Shown here piece by piece: positions 6,899 through 16,080 of a DNA stretch of 23,221 nt; within the stretch, counting starts at the first letter, position 1; each line of letters begins with the position of its first letter. Origin of the DNA: CALLVY01 sp937899855 (lineage in GTDB: Bacteria > Bacteroidota > Bacteroidia > Chitinophagales > Saprospiraceae); NCBI GenBank assembly GCA_039820405.1, contig JBCBQC010000098.1:1-23221 (forward strand), in the 5' to 3' direction. The position numbers and the translations under genes were made by a program. The notes beneath the pieces were generated by a model. That model was not told the origin of the DNA and did not search any database. It saw only the letters and a list, made by a program, of their open reading frames with translations.

Positions 6899-9205
6899 TT
6901 ATTCGAGGGTAAACGTTTCCGTTAAACCACCAAGACGGACGGTAAAGGTACCCGGTTCGGTGACCCACTTTTGGTCAATTCCTACAAAGGCCAAGTCCTC
7001 GGCCCGGAGTTCGAAACTGACGCGCCGTTCTTCACCAGCCTGGAGGGCAATTTTTTCAAAATCCCGCAAGCGTTGGTAAGAAGGGGTGATGCTCGCCACC
7101 AGATCCGATACGTACAACTGAACCACTTCTTTACCCGGCTCTTCTCCGGTATTGCGCACCACCACGGATACGGTCAAGGTCTCGTCCATTCTCATCTTGC
7201 TGCTACTCAGCGTGAGATCGGAATAGGCAAAGCTGGTGTAGGACAGGCCGTGACCAAATTCGTATTGTGGGTTAAAGTGGTTGAAGCTGTAGTCTACTTT
7301 TAGGCGTTCGGTGTACTTGTGGTCGTAGCGCAAGAGGTCGTTGGTATGACGGGGGTAAGTGTAGGGCAATTTTCCCGAGGGATTGTGAAGGCCGTACAAG
7401 ACGTCCGCGATGGCTACGCCTCCTTCATTGCCGGGGTAGTAGCCCAGCAAAACTGCATCCGCCAAACCGTCGATCGCGCTGATGATCCGGGGGCGTCCTT
7501 CGAGCAGTACCAGTACGATGGGGGTACCCGTCTCGGCAATGGCTTCCACCAATTGCTGTTGGGCGAGGGGGAGGCGCAGGTCGTTGATGTCGCCGGGGTG
7601 CTCGGTATAGGAGAGCTCCCCCAGACAAATGATGGCGACCTCCGACCGCCGGGCCGCCGCCACGGCCGTTCCGATGTTGATCGCTCGATCGATGTGTTCG
7701 TTGTTTTTCACCTCAATCCGCGTCCCTTCGACGTAGTTGACCCGATCCTTTCCGATCTTTTCCTGGATGGCTTCCAAGACGGTAAGCTTACCGGGGGTGT
7801 CGTGAACGGGGTCGCGGCCTTGCCAGGTATTGGTCCAGCCGCCGTTGAGGGAGGCCAGGTTATTGGCCGTGGGGCCGGTAACGAGGACGCGACTGCGTTT
7901 GGAGAGGGGGAGGGTTTGATCGTTGTTCTTCAGTAGGGTCAGGCATTCTCTAGCCATGCGAAGGCTGGTGCCCGCGTGCTTCTCGGAGCCAAAATCCGGG
8001 TAGTCATCGATGGGGGGGATGGGGCTTTCGAACAGGCCCAGTTCAAACTTTAGTCGTAGGATACGTCGGACCGATTCGTCGATCCGCGTCATGGGGACTT
8101 CGCCTTCTTCCACCAATTCGCGGAGGAGAACGGGAAATTCCAGATCCACTGGCACCATACTCATGTCGATGCCCGCATTGATGGCCATTTTGACGGCTTC
8201 CTTGTAATCCTTGGCCACCCGGTGGCGGTCGACGAGGTAGCGGATATCGGTCCAGTCGGTGACGGCCAGTCCTTGAAAGCCCATTTCATCGCGGAGGATG
8301 TTGGTGAGGATTTTGGGGTTGGCGTGTACGGGGATACCATTCATTTCGGCCGAGTTGATCATTACCGTTGCTGCCCCCGCATCGACTGCGGCCTGGAAAG
8401 TTGGCAGGAAGTACTCCCGGAGTTGTCGTTCGGGGATGTAGGCGGGGGTACGGTCGTGCCCGCTTCGGGGAGCGCTGTACCCCACGAAGTGCTTCATGCA
8501 AGCGGCTACCCGTTGGGGGTCACTCAGGCGATCGCCTTGGTAGCCTTCGATACTGGCTACGCCCATCCGGCTGGCGAGCAGTACATCTTCGCCGTAGCCT
8601 TCCCAGAGGCGGGGCCAGCGGACGTCGCGCCCGACGTCGAGGACGGGCGAGAAGCTCCAGGGGATGGCGGAGGCCCGGCATTCGTAGGCGGTGATGCGGC
8701 TGATTTCGCGGCTGATTTCGGGGTCCCAGCTGGCGGCTTGGGTAATCTGCTGGGGAAAGAGCGTAGCCCCTTTGGTATAGTTGGTGCCGTGGATGGCATC
8801 GATGCCGTAGAGGATGGGAATGCCGCTGGCTTTTTCTTCGGTGGCGTAACGTTGGATTTGGGAAATGATCTCGTGCCAACGTTCGCGCGAAAGCGCGTAG
8901 CCCGCCACGTTGAGCAGGGAGCCGACGCGCAAGTCCACCAGGGCGCGGCGCATCTTAGCGGTGTCGAGGGTCTGGGGGTCGGGAATATTGTAGGGCTCTC
9001 CCACCATCATCATGTCCAGGCTCAGTTGGGTCATTTCCCCCACCTTATCCGCTAAGTCCATTTTTTGCAGCAGCGCCGTTACGCGTGCGTCGATCTCGTC
9101 GGAAGAATTGCTGGGGGGACTCGACGGGCTGGAGGTCGGTTCACAGGCCGTCCAGCAAGCCAGGCCCCAGATGAGGAGCAGGGAGGGGAGCATCCATTTT
9201 TTCAT
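6899..9205 (-). CDS. bglX: Exported GH3 beta-glucosidase (BglX-like)
   Basis: A 768-residue glycoside hydrolase family 3 enzyme, predicted to remove beta-linked glucose (or a related sugar) from the non-reducing ends of oligosaccharides. The N-terminus has Lys-Lys, a hydrophobic core and cysteines at 17 and 21 (LACWTAC), so it is exported and probably a lipoprotein, although neither cysteine has a perfect lipobox. Residues about 40-390 form the GH3 barrel, with KHFVGY, the GIPVHANP region and the nucleophile Asp317 in VTDWTD (Thr replaces the usual Ser of SDW). The alpha/beta sandwich follows (LVTGPTANN, GNEGGVAIADVLYG, PSGKLPYTYPR), and then a fibronectin-III-like C-terminal domain (VVRNTGEEPGKEVVQLYV). 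Length and order match BglX. Long plus-strand ORFs over it are shadows. The symbol is by family resemblance; substrate is not proven. Confidence 0.93.
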   Translation of the reverse strand: MKKWMLPSLLLIWGLACWTACEPTSSPSSPPSNSSDEIDARVTALLQKMDLADKVGEMTQLSLDMMMVGEPYNIPDPQTLDTAKMRRALVDLRVGSLLNVAGYALSRERWHEIISQIQRYATEEKASGIPILYGIDAIHGTNYTKGATLFPQQITQAASWDPEISREISRITAYECRASAIPWSFSPVLDVGRDVRWPRLWEGYGEDVLLASRMGVASIEGYQGDRLSDPQRVAACMKHFVGYSAPRSGHDRTPAYIPERQLREYFLPTFQAAVDAGAATVMINSAEMNGIPVHANPKILTNILRDEMGFQGLAVTDWTDIRYLVDRHRVAKDYKEAVKMAINAGIDMSMVPVDLEFPVLLRELVEEGEVPMTRIDESVRRILRLKFELGLFESPIPPIDDYPDFGSEKHAGTSLRMARECLTLLKNNDQTLPLSKRSRVLVTGPTANNLASLNGGWTNTWQGRDPVHDTPGKLTVLEAIQEKIGKDRVNYVEGTRIEVKNNEHIDRAINIGTAVAAARRSEVAIICLGELSYTEHPGDINDLRLPLAQQQLVEAIAETGTPIVLVLLEGRPRIISAIDGLADAVLLGYYPGNEGGVAIADVLYGLHNPSGKLPYTYPRHTNDLLRYDHKYTERLKVDYSFNHFNPQYEFGHGLSYTSFAYSDLTLSSSKMRMDETLTVSVVVRNTGEEPGKEVVQLYVSDLVASITPSYQRLRDFEKIALQAGEERRVSFELRAEDLAFVGIDQKWVTEPGTFTVRLGGLTETFTLE

Positions 9206-9450
9206 GTGATTTGGTTTTTCTTGGCCAAAGATTATTGCTTGACTTAAAGTAAAAGTGACACTAAGTTAGGAAAAATGCGGAAAGGGCCAAAAATGTTTCC
9301 TTTTCTTCCCTATCTTGGATGGGTATCTCTGATCAATGTCTGCAGTACGGTAGCTAACTTACGGCCTGGTCGCTCCACGGTGGTGGTAGCCTTTTCCGCA
9401 GTGTAAAAGTGGCTTAAATTCCTCATTTTAATCCATACACCATAATTCTT
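9206..9450. other. Divergent spacer between the GH3 and nuclease genes
   Basis: No ORF is supported. Composition shifts from GC-rich to AT-rich across it. On the minus strand AATCTTTG (9226-9233) is one base from the -7 consensus, just upstream of the GH3 start. No convincing promoter is visible for the plus-strand nuclease gene. Confidence 0.4.
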
Positions 9451-10467
9451 ATGGCAATCGAAAAATACGAGTATGAATTAAGATCATTGAGTGAAGAAAT
9501 CAAAGCCCTGGTTTCGGCCTCTGGGAAAAAGATTGTCAAGGCAATCAACAATGAGATGGTGCTGATTTACTGGCAAATCGGTAAACTAATCGTTCAGACG
9601 GAGCAGAATGCAAGGGCAGATGAACAATCAACAAGGAACTTGATCATTGATTTGTCCAAGGAGTTATCCTCCCACCTGGGAAGAGGCTACAGTCGGAGTA
9701 ACCTCACGTATATGAGACTTTTTTATATTGGTTATCCCGCTGGTGTGACAGCGTCACACCAGCTTAGTTGGTCTCATTACATCGAACTTCTTAAGGTGGA
9801 GGGTAGCCTGGAGAGAAGCTTTTACGAAAATCAGTCGGTTGCTGAGCGTTGGTCGGTGAGGGAGTTACGGCGACAGAAGGATAGCGCTCTCTTTCAGCGT
9901 TTATCCTTGAGTAAGGACAAAGATGGTATTCTGAAATTATCTCAAAAAGGACAACTGCACGAGAGAGAAGAGGATATTATAAAAGACCCTTACGTTCTTG
10001 AGTTTTTGAACTTGCCAGAAGAGACACGATTTTCTGAAAAGCAGCTGGAAAATAGAATTCTAGCCAAGCTCCAGCAATTTCTGTTAGAGCTTGGCAAAGG
10101 CTTCGCCTTTGTAGCGAATCAGTACCGCATCACTTTGAACAACACTCACTTTTACGTGGACATGGCTTTTTATCATAGGATATTAAAGTGTTTTGTGCTA
10201 TTCGACTTAAAAATCCGTGAGGCCAGGCAGCATGATGTTGGCCAAATGAACATGTATCTTAACTACTTCAAAGAGGAAGAAAACGTTAAAGATGACAATC
10301 CTCCTATTGGAATTATATTGACGACTGGTAAAGATGAAGTAATGATAGAATACGCCACAGGAGGACTCTCGAATAAGGTTTTTGTCTCCAGGTACCAAAC
10401 CCATCTGCCGGATAAGGATTTATTGAGAGCAAGGGTGAGTGAGTTGATGAGGAGCAGTGAGCAGTAA
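9451..10467 (+). CDS. yhcG: YhcG/DUF1016-family PD-(D/E)xK nuclease
   Basis: A 338-residue protein of the YhcG family, known for an N-terminal helical DNA-binding-like domain (DUF1016_N) and a C-terminal PD-(D/E)xK nuclease fold. Here residues about 10-165 match the first (VLIYWQIGKLIV, LSKELSSHLGRGYSRSNL, LSWSHYIELL) and about 185-330 the second (DPYVLEFLNL, GFAFVANQYRI). The nuclease motif is visible as Asp237 in FYVDMAFYHR and Asp252-Leu-Lys254 in LFDLKI. Relatives are often found near restriction or defence genes and mobile DNA, but no partner is seen here. The gene is distinctly AT-richer than the two GH3 genes around it and starts 245 bases from one and ends 42 bases before the other, so lateral acquisition is likely. 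A perfect 25-base inverted repeat lies inside it (9739-9763). The target is unknown. Confidence 0.9.
   Translation: MAIEKYEYELRSLSEEIKALVSASGKKIVKAINNEMVLIYWQIGKLIVQTEQNARADEQSTRNLIIDLSKELSSHLGRGYSRSNLTYMRLFYIGYPAGVTASHQLSWSHYIELLKVEGSLERSFYENQSVAERWSVRELRRQKDSALFQRLSLSKDKDGILKLSQKGQLHEREEDIIKDPYVLEFLNLPEETRFSEKQLENRILAKLQQFLLELGKGFAFVANQYRITLNNTHFYVDMAFYHRILKCFVLFDLKIREARQHDVGQMNMYLNYFKEEENVKDDNPPIGIILTTGKDEVMIEYATGGLSNKVFVSRYQTHLPDKDLLRARVSELMRSSEQ
9739..9763. repeat. Perfect inverted repeat within the nuclease gene
   Basis: GCTGGTGTGAC (9739-9749) and GTCACACCAGC (9753-9763) are exact reverse complements around a 3-base AGC centre. It stays in frame and encodes AGVTASHQ, just before the conserved LSWSHY segment. 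In mRNA it would form an 11-pair hairpin. Confidence 0.85.
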
Positions 10468-10509
10468 GCACTTTGATAAGCTTAAAGTAATTCCAAAAAA
10501 CAAAACCAC

Positions 10510-12822
10510 ATGACCCAACACCTCCAAGCACTCCTGACTCAGCTGACCCTGGCCGAAAAAGCCAGCCTCTGTTCGGGCGCCAACGCCTGGCAGACCAAAG
10601 CCATCCCCCGCCTCGGCATTCCCGCCCTCTGGCTATCCGACGGGCCCCACGGACTACGGGTCGAAAAAGCCCACGGTTTTTACCAAAGCTTGCCCGCCAC
10701 CTGCTTCCCCACCGCCTCCGCCCTCGGCGCCACCTGGAACGAAGCCCTGCTCCGGGAAGTGGGCGAAGCCATCGGTCGGGAAGCCGTCGCCCAGGGCGTC
10801 CACGTAGTGCTCGGCCCCGGCGTCAACATCAAACGTTCCCCCCTCGGGGGCCGCAATTTTGAATACTACTCGGAAGATCCCCTCCTCAGCGGTCGGCTTG
10901 GCGCTGCCTTCGTACGGGGCGTCCAAAGCCAGGGGGTCGGGGCCTGTCCCAAACACTTTACCGCCAACAACCAAGAGACCCTCCGGATGTCGGTCAGCTC
11001 CGAAGTCGACGAGCGCAGCCTGCGCGAAATTTACCTGCCCGCCTTTGAATACCTCGTCCGCGAGGCCCAGCCCTGGACGATGATGTGCGCCTACAATCTG
11101 GTCAATGGTGTCCTCGCTTCGGAAAACCAGTATTTGCTCCACGACATTCTCCGGCGGGAATGGGGCTACGAAGGAATCGTCCTATCCGATTGGGGGGCCG
11201 TCCACGACCGCGTCCGTGGGCTGGCGGCGGGCTTGCACCTTGAGATGCCGGGCAACGGTGGGCTCAACGATCGCAAGCTCATCGCAGCGGTGGAGGCGGG
11301 GCACTTGCCGGAGGCGCGGCTCGACGAGATCGTGGGCGAGATCCTGAAGTTGATTTTCAAAACGCGAGCGGTCCAAGCCGATGCGGAAGCGGCCAGCTGG
11401 GACGTGGAGGCCCACCACCGTTTGGCCCAGCGGGTCAGCGCCGAAAGCATCTGCTTGCTCAAAAACGAAGCGGCGCTACTGCCCCTGGCGACCGATACGA
11501 AGGTCGCCGTCATCGGGGCTTTTGCCCAGCGGGCGCGTTACCAAGGGGGCGGGAGCTCCAAGGTCAATCCCACCCGCGAAGAAAACCTCTGGGAACAACT
11601 CCAAACCCGCTGGTCCGACGCTGCGGAATTGACCTTTGCTCCGGGCTACGACCTGGAGGTGTATCGGGGCACGACGGAGGTGGATCCGGAGCGGCGGCGG
11701 CAACGCATTGCGGAGGCCGTCGCCACGGCCAAGGCCGCCGACCTGGCCCTGGTGGTACTGGGCTTGCCCGACAGTTACGAATCCGAGTCGGCCGATCGGC
11801 AGCACCTGGACTTGCCGGAAGACCAGAACGAATTGCTCTGGCAGTTACTGGCGGTACAAAGCGAGGTGGTGGTGGTGCTGGTCAATGGTTCGGCGGTACG
11901 CATGCCCTGGCATTCCCGGGCCAAGGCCATCGTCGAGGCTTGGTTGGGGGGGCAGGCCGGAGCGGCCGCCCTGGCGGAGGTGCTGACCGGGGCGGTAAAC
12001 CCCTCGGGGCGTTTGGCCGAAACCTTTCCCCTGCAATTGGCCGATACGCCGAGCTACCTCCACTTTCCGGGCGATGGCCAAAAGGTCCATTACGGCGAAG
12101 GCATCTTTGTGGGTTACCGGTATTACGACACCAAAAAAATTGCCCCCTTGTTTCCCTTTGGACACGGGCTATCCTACACGGAATTCAGCTACCGCGATTT
12201 GGACTTGAGTACCCGGATCATGAGCGATCGCGACACACTGGACTTGAGCGTTCGGGTGGCCAACGTGGGGGATCGGGAAGGGGCCGAGGTGGTACAGCTC
12301 TACGTTCGCGCCCGGAGCAGTCGCTTGCAACGGCCGGAGAAGGAGTTGCGGGCTTTCCAAAAGGTAGGGCTCGCCGCGGGGGAGGAACGCCAGCTGCATT
12401 TTCAACTGACTCCCCGCGATTTTGCCTACTACGATCCGATGCTGGGGGCTTGGCAGGTAGAAGCGGGCCACTACGACCTACACTTGGGCGCTTCCTCTCG
12501 GGATCTGCGGTTGACGGCCGAACTCAAGATAGCGGCACCTCATTTTCAATACCCTCCCCTCACCGTTTATACCACCTTGGGGGCCCTGATCGACCATCCG
12601 CGGGGGGGTGACTTGGGCCAGCAAACCCTCGCTGCCATTCTGGAGGGCATGCTGGCCAGCTTTGGCCAAGAAGATCCCGAAAAATTGCGTGAGTCTCGGG
12701 TCTTCTTTACGGCTTTTCTGCTCGATTTGCCCCTGTACAAACTACCCGCTCTGACCAGTGGCCAGTTTTCCGAAGCGCAAGTGGCGGCCCTCCTGGCCGC
12801 TGCCCAAACCGATGCGATCTGA
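10510..12822 (+). CDS. Cytoplasmic GH3 beta-glucosidase (BglB-like)
   Basis: A 770-residue GH3 enzyme without any signal peptide, so probably cytosolic. It begins directly with LTLAEKASLCSGANAWQT, as usual for BglB/thermophile-type GH3 enzymes, followed by LSDGPHGLR and GPGVNIKRSPLGGRNFEYYSEDP. The catalytic nucleophile is Asp227 in VLSDWGAVHD. The acid/base candidates are Glu424/Glu426 in YESESADRQHLDLP. The sandwich domain (PSGRLAETFP, FPFGHGLSYTEF) and a fibronectin-III-like domain (VRVANVGDREGAEVVQLYV) follow. No PA14 insertion is seen. The last ~100 residues form an additional helical tail (ALIDHPRGGDLGQQTLAAIL) found in part of this subfamily. It starts 42 bases after the nuclease gene with no obvious own promoter. 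It presumably cleaves imported beta-glucosides, while the minus-strand GH3 acts outside the cytoplasm. Confidence 0.93.
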   Translation: MTQHLQALLTQLTLAEKASLCSGANAWQTKAIPRLGIPALWLSDGPHGLRVEKAHGFYQSLPATCFPTASALGATWNEALLREVGEAIGREAVAQGVHVVLGPGVNIKRSPLGGRNFEYYSEDPLLSGRLGAAFVRGVQSQGVGACPKHFTANNQETLRMSVSSEVDERSLREIYLPAFEYLVREAQPWTMMCAYNLVNGVLASENQYLLHDILRREWGYEGIVLSDWGAVHDRVRGLAAGLHLEMPGNGGLNDRKLIAAVEAGHLPEARLDEIVGEILKLIFKTRAVQADAEAASWDVEAHHRLAQRVSAESICLLKNEAALLPLATDTKVAVIGAFAQRARYQGGGSSKVNPTREENLWEQLQTRWSDAAELTFAPGYDLEVYRGTTEVDPERRRQRIAEAVATAKAADLALVVLGLPDSYESESADRQHLDLPEDQNELLWQLLAVQSEVVVVLVNGSAVRMPWHSRAKAIVEAWLGGQAGAAALAEVLTGAVNPSGRLAETFPLQLADTPSYLHFPGDGQKVHYGEGIFVGYRYYDTKKIAPLFPFGHGLSYTEFSYRDLDLSTRIMSDRDTLDLSVRVANVGDREGAEVVQLYVRARSSRLQRPEKELRAFQKVGLAAGEERQLHFQLTPRDFAYYDPMLGAWQVEAGHYDLHLGASSRDLRLTAELKIAAPHFQYPPLTVYTTLGALIDHPRGGDLGQQTLAAILEGMLASFGQEDPEKLRESRVFFTAFLLDLPLYKLPALTSGQFSEAQVAALLAAAQTDAI

Positions 12823-12987
12823 TGGATTTCGCGGCTCGTCCGGTCCTTCCGTACCTTATCGTGGGAGGGGGATGACTGGGCCCGAGTGGTGGGGAAAGCG
12901 GGCCTCGCTCCTGTCTTCGACCCCGGATTTTTGGGAAAATGATTGGGGAAACGTCGGGGAATCTTTAATTTCCGGTTTGAAAATCCT

Positions 12988-15900
12988 ATGAAAGCCCCGA
13001 CGACATACTGTTTATTGCTGCTGTTGATCCTGCTGCCCGTCTGGCTTGGGGCTCAAATCGACGACTTGGAATTCAAAGTGTACGGCTTTGAAGATGGCCT
13101 CAGCCACCGCAACGTCTTCAAGATCCAACAGGCGCCGGATGGCTACCTGTGGATTGCCACCATCAGCGGTCTCAACCGCTTCGACGGCGGTACCTTTCTC
13201 AACTATTCCTCCCAATCGCCCGATCTGCCGCTGCTCGACGACTACCTCACCGACATGCTAATCGACTCCCTCGGGAAGCTGTGGCTGGCCCACCCCCGTG
13301 GCCTAACGGTTTTTGATCCTGCGGCGCAGCGAACGCGTCACCTCGAAACAGTCCGTGCTCCCCACGGATTGTTGGAGTTGGGGGTGGATCAGCTGTACCT
13401 GAGCCGCTACGACGAAGGGGATGGGAGTTCGCGGGTCCTGCGATTTCGGGGGGATAGCCTGAGCGAACTGGAGCGACTGGGGGGAACTTACGCCAAGCGA
13501 GTATTTCTTCCCCTGGACAATGGGCACCTACTGGTGAATGGGCAAGAAAATGAACTGTGGGAAATCGATCGGGACGGTCATCCCCTCCGGGGTTTTCCCC
13601 TTCAAAACCGGGAACGGCGATCGCGCAATTACGCCTGGGTGTGCGACGTACAAAAGACCAAAGACGGGACCATCTGGGCCCTCCTCACCGATGGCCAACT
13701 TTTTTTCAAGCCTGCTAGCGCCTCCGAATTTCAAGCCCACCCCATCGGGCGAAGCAGCTTTGGCCGGAGCCTGATGCAGTCCCTGCTGGTCGAAGACAAT
13801 GGCGATCTGTGGCTCGGGGGTATCGGTGTACTGTGGTACTATCGAGCCGCCACGGGCCAGTTGGTCGACCTGCACGAGCGCATCCGCGAGCTGACCAAAA
13901 ATACTTGTACCATTCGCCAGATATTCTGCGACGGTACCGGCGTCCTCTGGATCGCTTCCGATTTTGGCCTGCTCAAAGTCCGCAAATCCGATCGCGTCTT
14001 TACCCAATACCTGAGCGAACGAAACGAGTACTGCGAAAACCAGTTTTGCAGTATGCGGGGCATCTGTGGCGATGACAATGGCAATATCTACTTCAGCTAT
14101 TACAACTCCATCCACGTTCTCAATACTTTTGAGGATGAGCTGCATCCGCTTTTCCCACAAAACAATTTTACCAACGCTCCTTACGGCCTACTCTACCATC
14201 GCAATGCCCTGTGGACTGGTAATGGCTGCCGAATCGACTTGCTGACCGGGCGGGTCGATAGCCTGCTCCCCCTCGACGAGCTGACCGACAAGGGGGTTGT
14301 GGTGGCCGACGATGACGATAGATTGTGGTTTGCCTATCTCAATCGCCTCTACCGTTACGACGATCGACAAAAAATACTGTTGCCCTACGAGCCGGCCTTT
14401 CCCCCCGAGGTAGACATCAGCTATTTGCACCTCGGGCGCCACACGGGAACCCTCTGGGTGGGCACCAATGCTCACGGGCTTTACGCCTTGAATCGGCAGC
14501 GGCGACTGGACCGGCACTGGATCAACGAGGATGAACGGGCGCCGCTGGCGCACAATCGAATCATTGCCATTTACGAAGGGGAGGGGGGGCAGCTACAGCT
14601 GGCTACGGCCAAGGGCTTACAGATCCTCGACCCCGAGAGCGGCGACTCGCGAATCTACCGCGTCGAGGAAGGGCTGCCCAATAATTTTGTCAATGGCTTA
14701 CTGCCCGAGGGCGACTCGGCGATTTGGGTGAGTACGGACAATGGTTTGGCGCGTCTGGACCTAGCGCAGCAGGAGTTTGACGGGTACCAAGTGGAAGATG
14801 GCTTGAGTGCCAACGAGTTCAACCGGATCTCGTTCTACCGATCGGCGCGGGGGCGGATGTTCTTCGGGGGCTTGAATGGGGTCAATGCTTTTTACCCCAA
14901 CGATCCGGCGCTGCGTCAGAGAAAAAGCCAGTCCGGGCAACTGCTCTTTACGGCCTTTAGCTACTTGGATGGTCGGCGGGATACGGTGGTGTCGCGGACC
15001 ATGGGGTTGAGCGATCAAAAAGCCATCGAGTTGCACCACAAGGATCGTTTGCTCACGTTTAGTTTTGCCCTGGCGAATTACGAGAACCCCAATGAGAATC
15101 GCTACAGCTATTTGCTCGAGGGCTACGACAAGGAGTGGTCGACTCCCTCCCGCGATAACGTGGTGCGGTTCAATGACGTCCCTCCCAATCGCTACGTTTT
15201 TCGCGTGCGATCCGCATCGGGGGCGGGACCCTGGGCGGAGGAAGAACTGTCGATTCCCTTGGTGATCAGAGAGGCCTACTACAAGACGTGGTGGTTTTTA
15301 CTGCTGTGTGGGCTGGCGCTGCTGAGTTTGTGGTACGCCATTCTGCGCTACCGCATTTACACCCTGCGGCGGCGAGAAAAGCAGCTCGAAGCGGAGGTGG
15401 GCCTGCGAACGCGGGAGCTCATTCGGGAAAAGCAAAAATCGGATGATTTATTGCTCAACATCTTACCCGCCGAGACGGCGGAGGAGTTGAAAAAATTTGG
15501 CAAGGCCCAGGCCAAGCGCCACGATAAGGTGACGATCTTTTTCTCGGATTTTCAGGATTTTACCCATTTGGCCCAGCAGATGAGCCCGGAGGAGTTGGTA
15601 GCGGAGATCGACCACTGCTTTAGCGCTTTTGACGCCATCATCGACAAATACGGCTTGGAAAAAATCAAGACGATCGGTGATGCTTACATGTGTGCGGGCG
15701 GTTTGCGAACCGCGGGGGTCAGTCAGAGTGTGGACGTCCTGCGGGCGGCGCTGGAGATTCAGGACTTTTTGGAGCGGCTGGCGGAGCAGCGGAAAGGGGA
15801 GGGGCGGCCCGCTTTCCGGGCCCGGATTGGCATCCACCTCGGGCCGGTGATTACGGGGATTGTGGGGACCAAGAAGTTTGCCTACGACATGTGGGGGAGC

Positions 15901-16080
15901 ACGGTCAACATTGCGGCTCGGCTGGAGGAATTGGGAGAAGTGGGCAAAGTCAACGTTTCGGAAAACGTTTATCGCGAGGTTGGGAGTGCTTTTCACTGTA
16001 CCCATCGGGGTCAGCTGGCGGCTAAGAATGCGGGGGCCATCGACATGTTTTTTGTGGAGGGTCCGCGGGAGGAGGCATAA
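12988..16080 (+). CDS. Membrane receptor: propeller + Y_Y_Y + class III nucleotide cyclase
   Basis: A 1030-residue one-pass receptor. The ATG at 12988 gives an immediate signal peptide (CLLLLLILLPVWLGAQ); an in-frame ATG at 12943 would bury it. Residues about 25-670 are two-component-regulator propeller repeats (GLSHRNVF, DGYLWIATISGLNRFDGG, LWIASDFGLLKV, IWVSTDNGLARLD). A Y_Y_Y domain follows at about 680-765 (YSYLLEGYDKEWS). A membrane helix at about 768-788 leads into a charged coiled linker (LLLNILPAETAEELKKFG) and the cyclase domain (about 840-1030). Cyclase residues look complete: metal Asp854 and Asp898 (FFSDF, GDAYM), base-selecting Lys894 and Asp967 (an adenylyl-type pair), and transition-state Asn974 and Arg978 (VNIAARLE). 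It likely makes cAMP in the cytoplasm in response to a periplasmic ligand. In most propeller/Y_Y_Y sensors this output is a histidine kinase. It follows the GH3 gene by 165 bases on the same strand. Confidence 0.92.
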   Translation: MKAPTTYCLLLLLILLPVWLGAQIDDLEFKVYGFEDGLSHRNVFKIQQAPDGYLWIATISGLNRFDGGTFLNYSSQSPDLPLLDDYLTDMLIDSLGKLWLAHPRGLTVFDPAAQRTRHLETVRAPHGLLELGVDQLYLSRYDEGDGSSRVLRFRGDSLSELERLGGTYAKRVFLPLDNGHLLVNGQENELWEIDRDGHPLRGFPLQNRERRSRNYAWVCDVQKTKDGTIWALLTDGQLFFKPASASEFQAHPIGRSSFGRSLMQSLLVEDNGDLWLGGIGVLWYYRAATGQLVDLHERIRELTKNTCTIRQIFCDGTGVLWIASDFGLLKVRKSDRVFTQYLSERNEYCENQFCSMRGICGDDNGNIYFSYYNSIHVLNTFEDELHPLFPQNNFTNAPYGLLYHRNALWTGNGCRIDLLTGRVDSLLPLDELTDKGVVVADDDDRLWFAYLNRLYRYDDRQKILLPYEPAFPPEVDISYLHLGRHTGTLWVGTNAHGLYALNRQRRLDRHWINEDERAPLAHNRIIAIYEGEGGQLQLATAKGLQILDPESGDSRIYRVEEGLPNNFVNGLLPEGDSAIWVSTDNGLARLDLAQQEFDGYQVEDGLSANEFNRISFYRSARGRMFFGGLNGVNAFYPNDPALRQRKSQSGQLLFTAFSYLDGRRDTVVSRTMGLSDQKAIELHHKDRLLTFSFALANYENPNENRYSYLLEGYDKEWSTPSRDNVVRFNDVPPNRYVFRVRSASGAGPWAEEELSIPLVIREAYYKTWWFLLLCGLALLSLWYAILRYRIYTLRRREKQLEAEVGLRTRELIREKQKSDDLLLNILPAETAEELKKFGKAQAKRHDKVTIFFSDFQDFTHLAQQMSPEELVAEIDHCFSAFDAIIDKYGLEKIKTIGDAYMCAGGLRTAGVSQSVDVLRAALEIQDFLERLAEQRKGEGRPAFRARIGIHLGPVITGIVGTKKFAYDMWGSTVNIAARLEELGEVGKVNVSENVYREVGSAFHCTHRGQLAAKNAGAIDMFFVEGPREEA

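Noticed and set aside
7319..9055. Two long plus-strand frames over the minus-strand GH3 gene (7319-7936 and 8222-9055)
   Set aside because: The minus strand encodes a full-length GH3 enzyme with all expected blocks; the plus frames lack motifs.
12943..12987. Upstream ATG at 12943 for the cyclase receptor
   Set aside because: It would place 15 mostly charged residues before an obvious signal peptide that starts cleanly at 12988.
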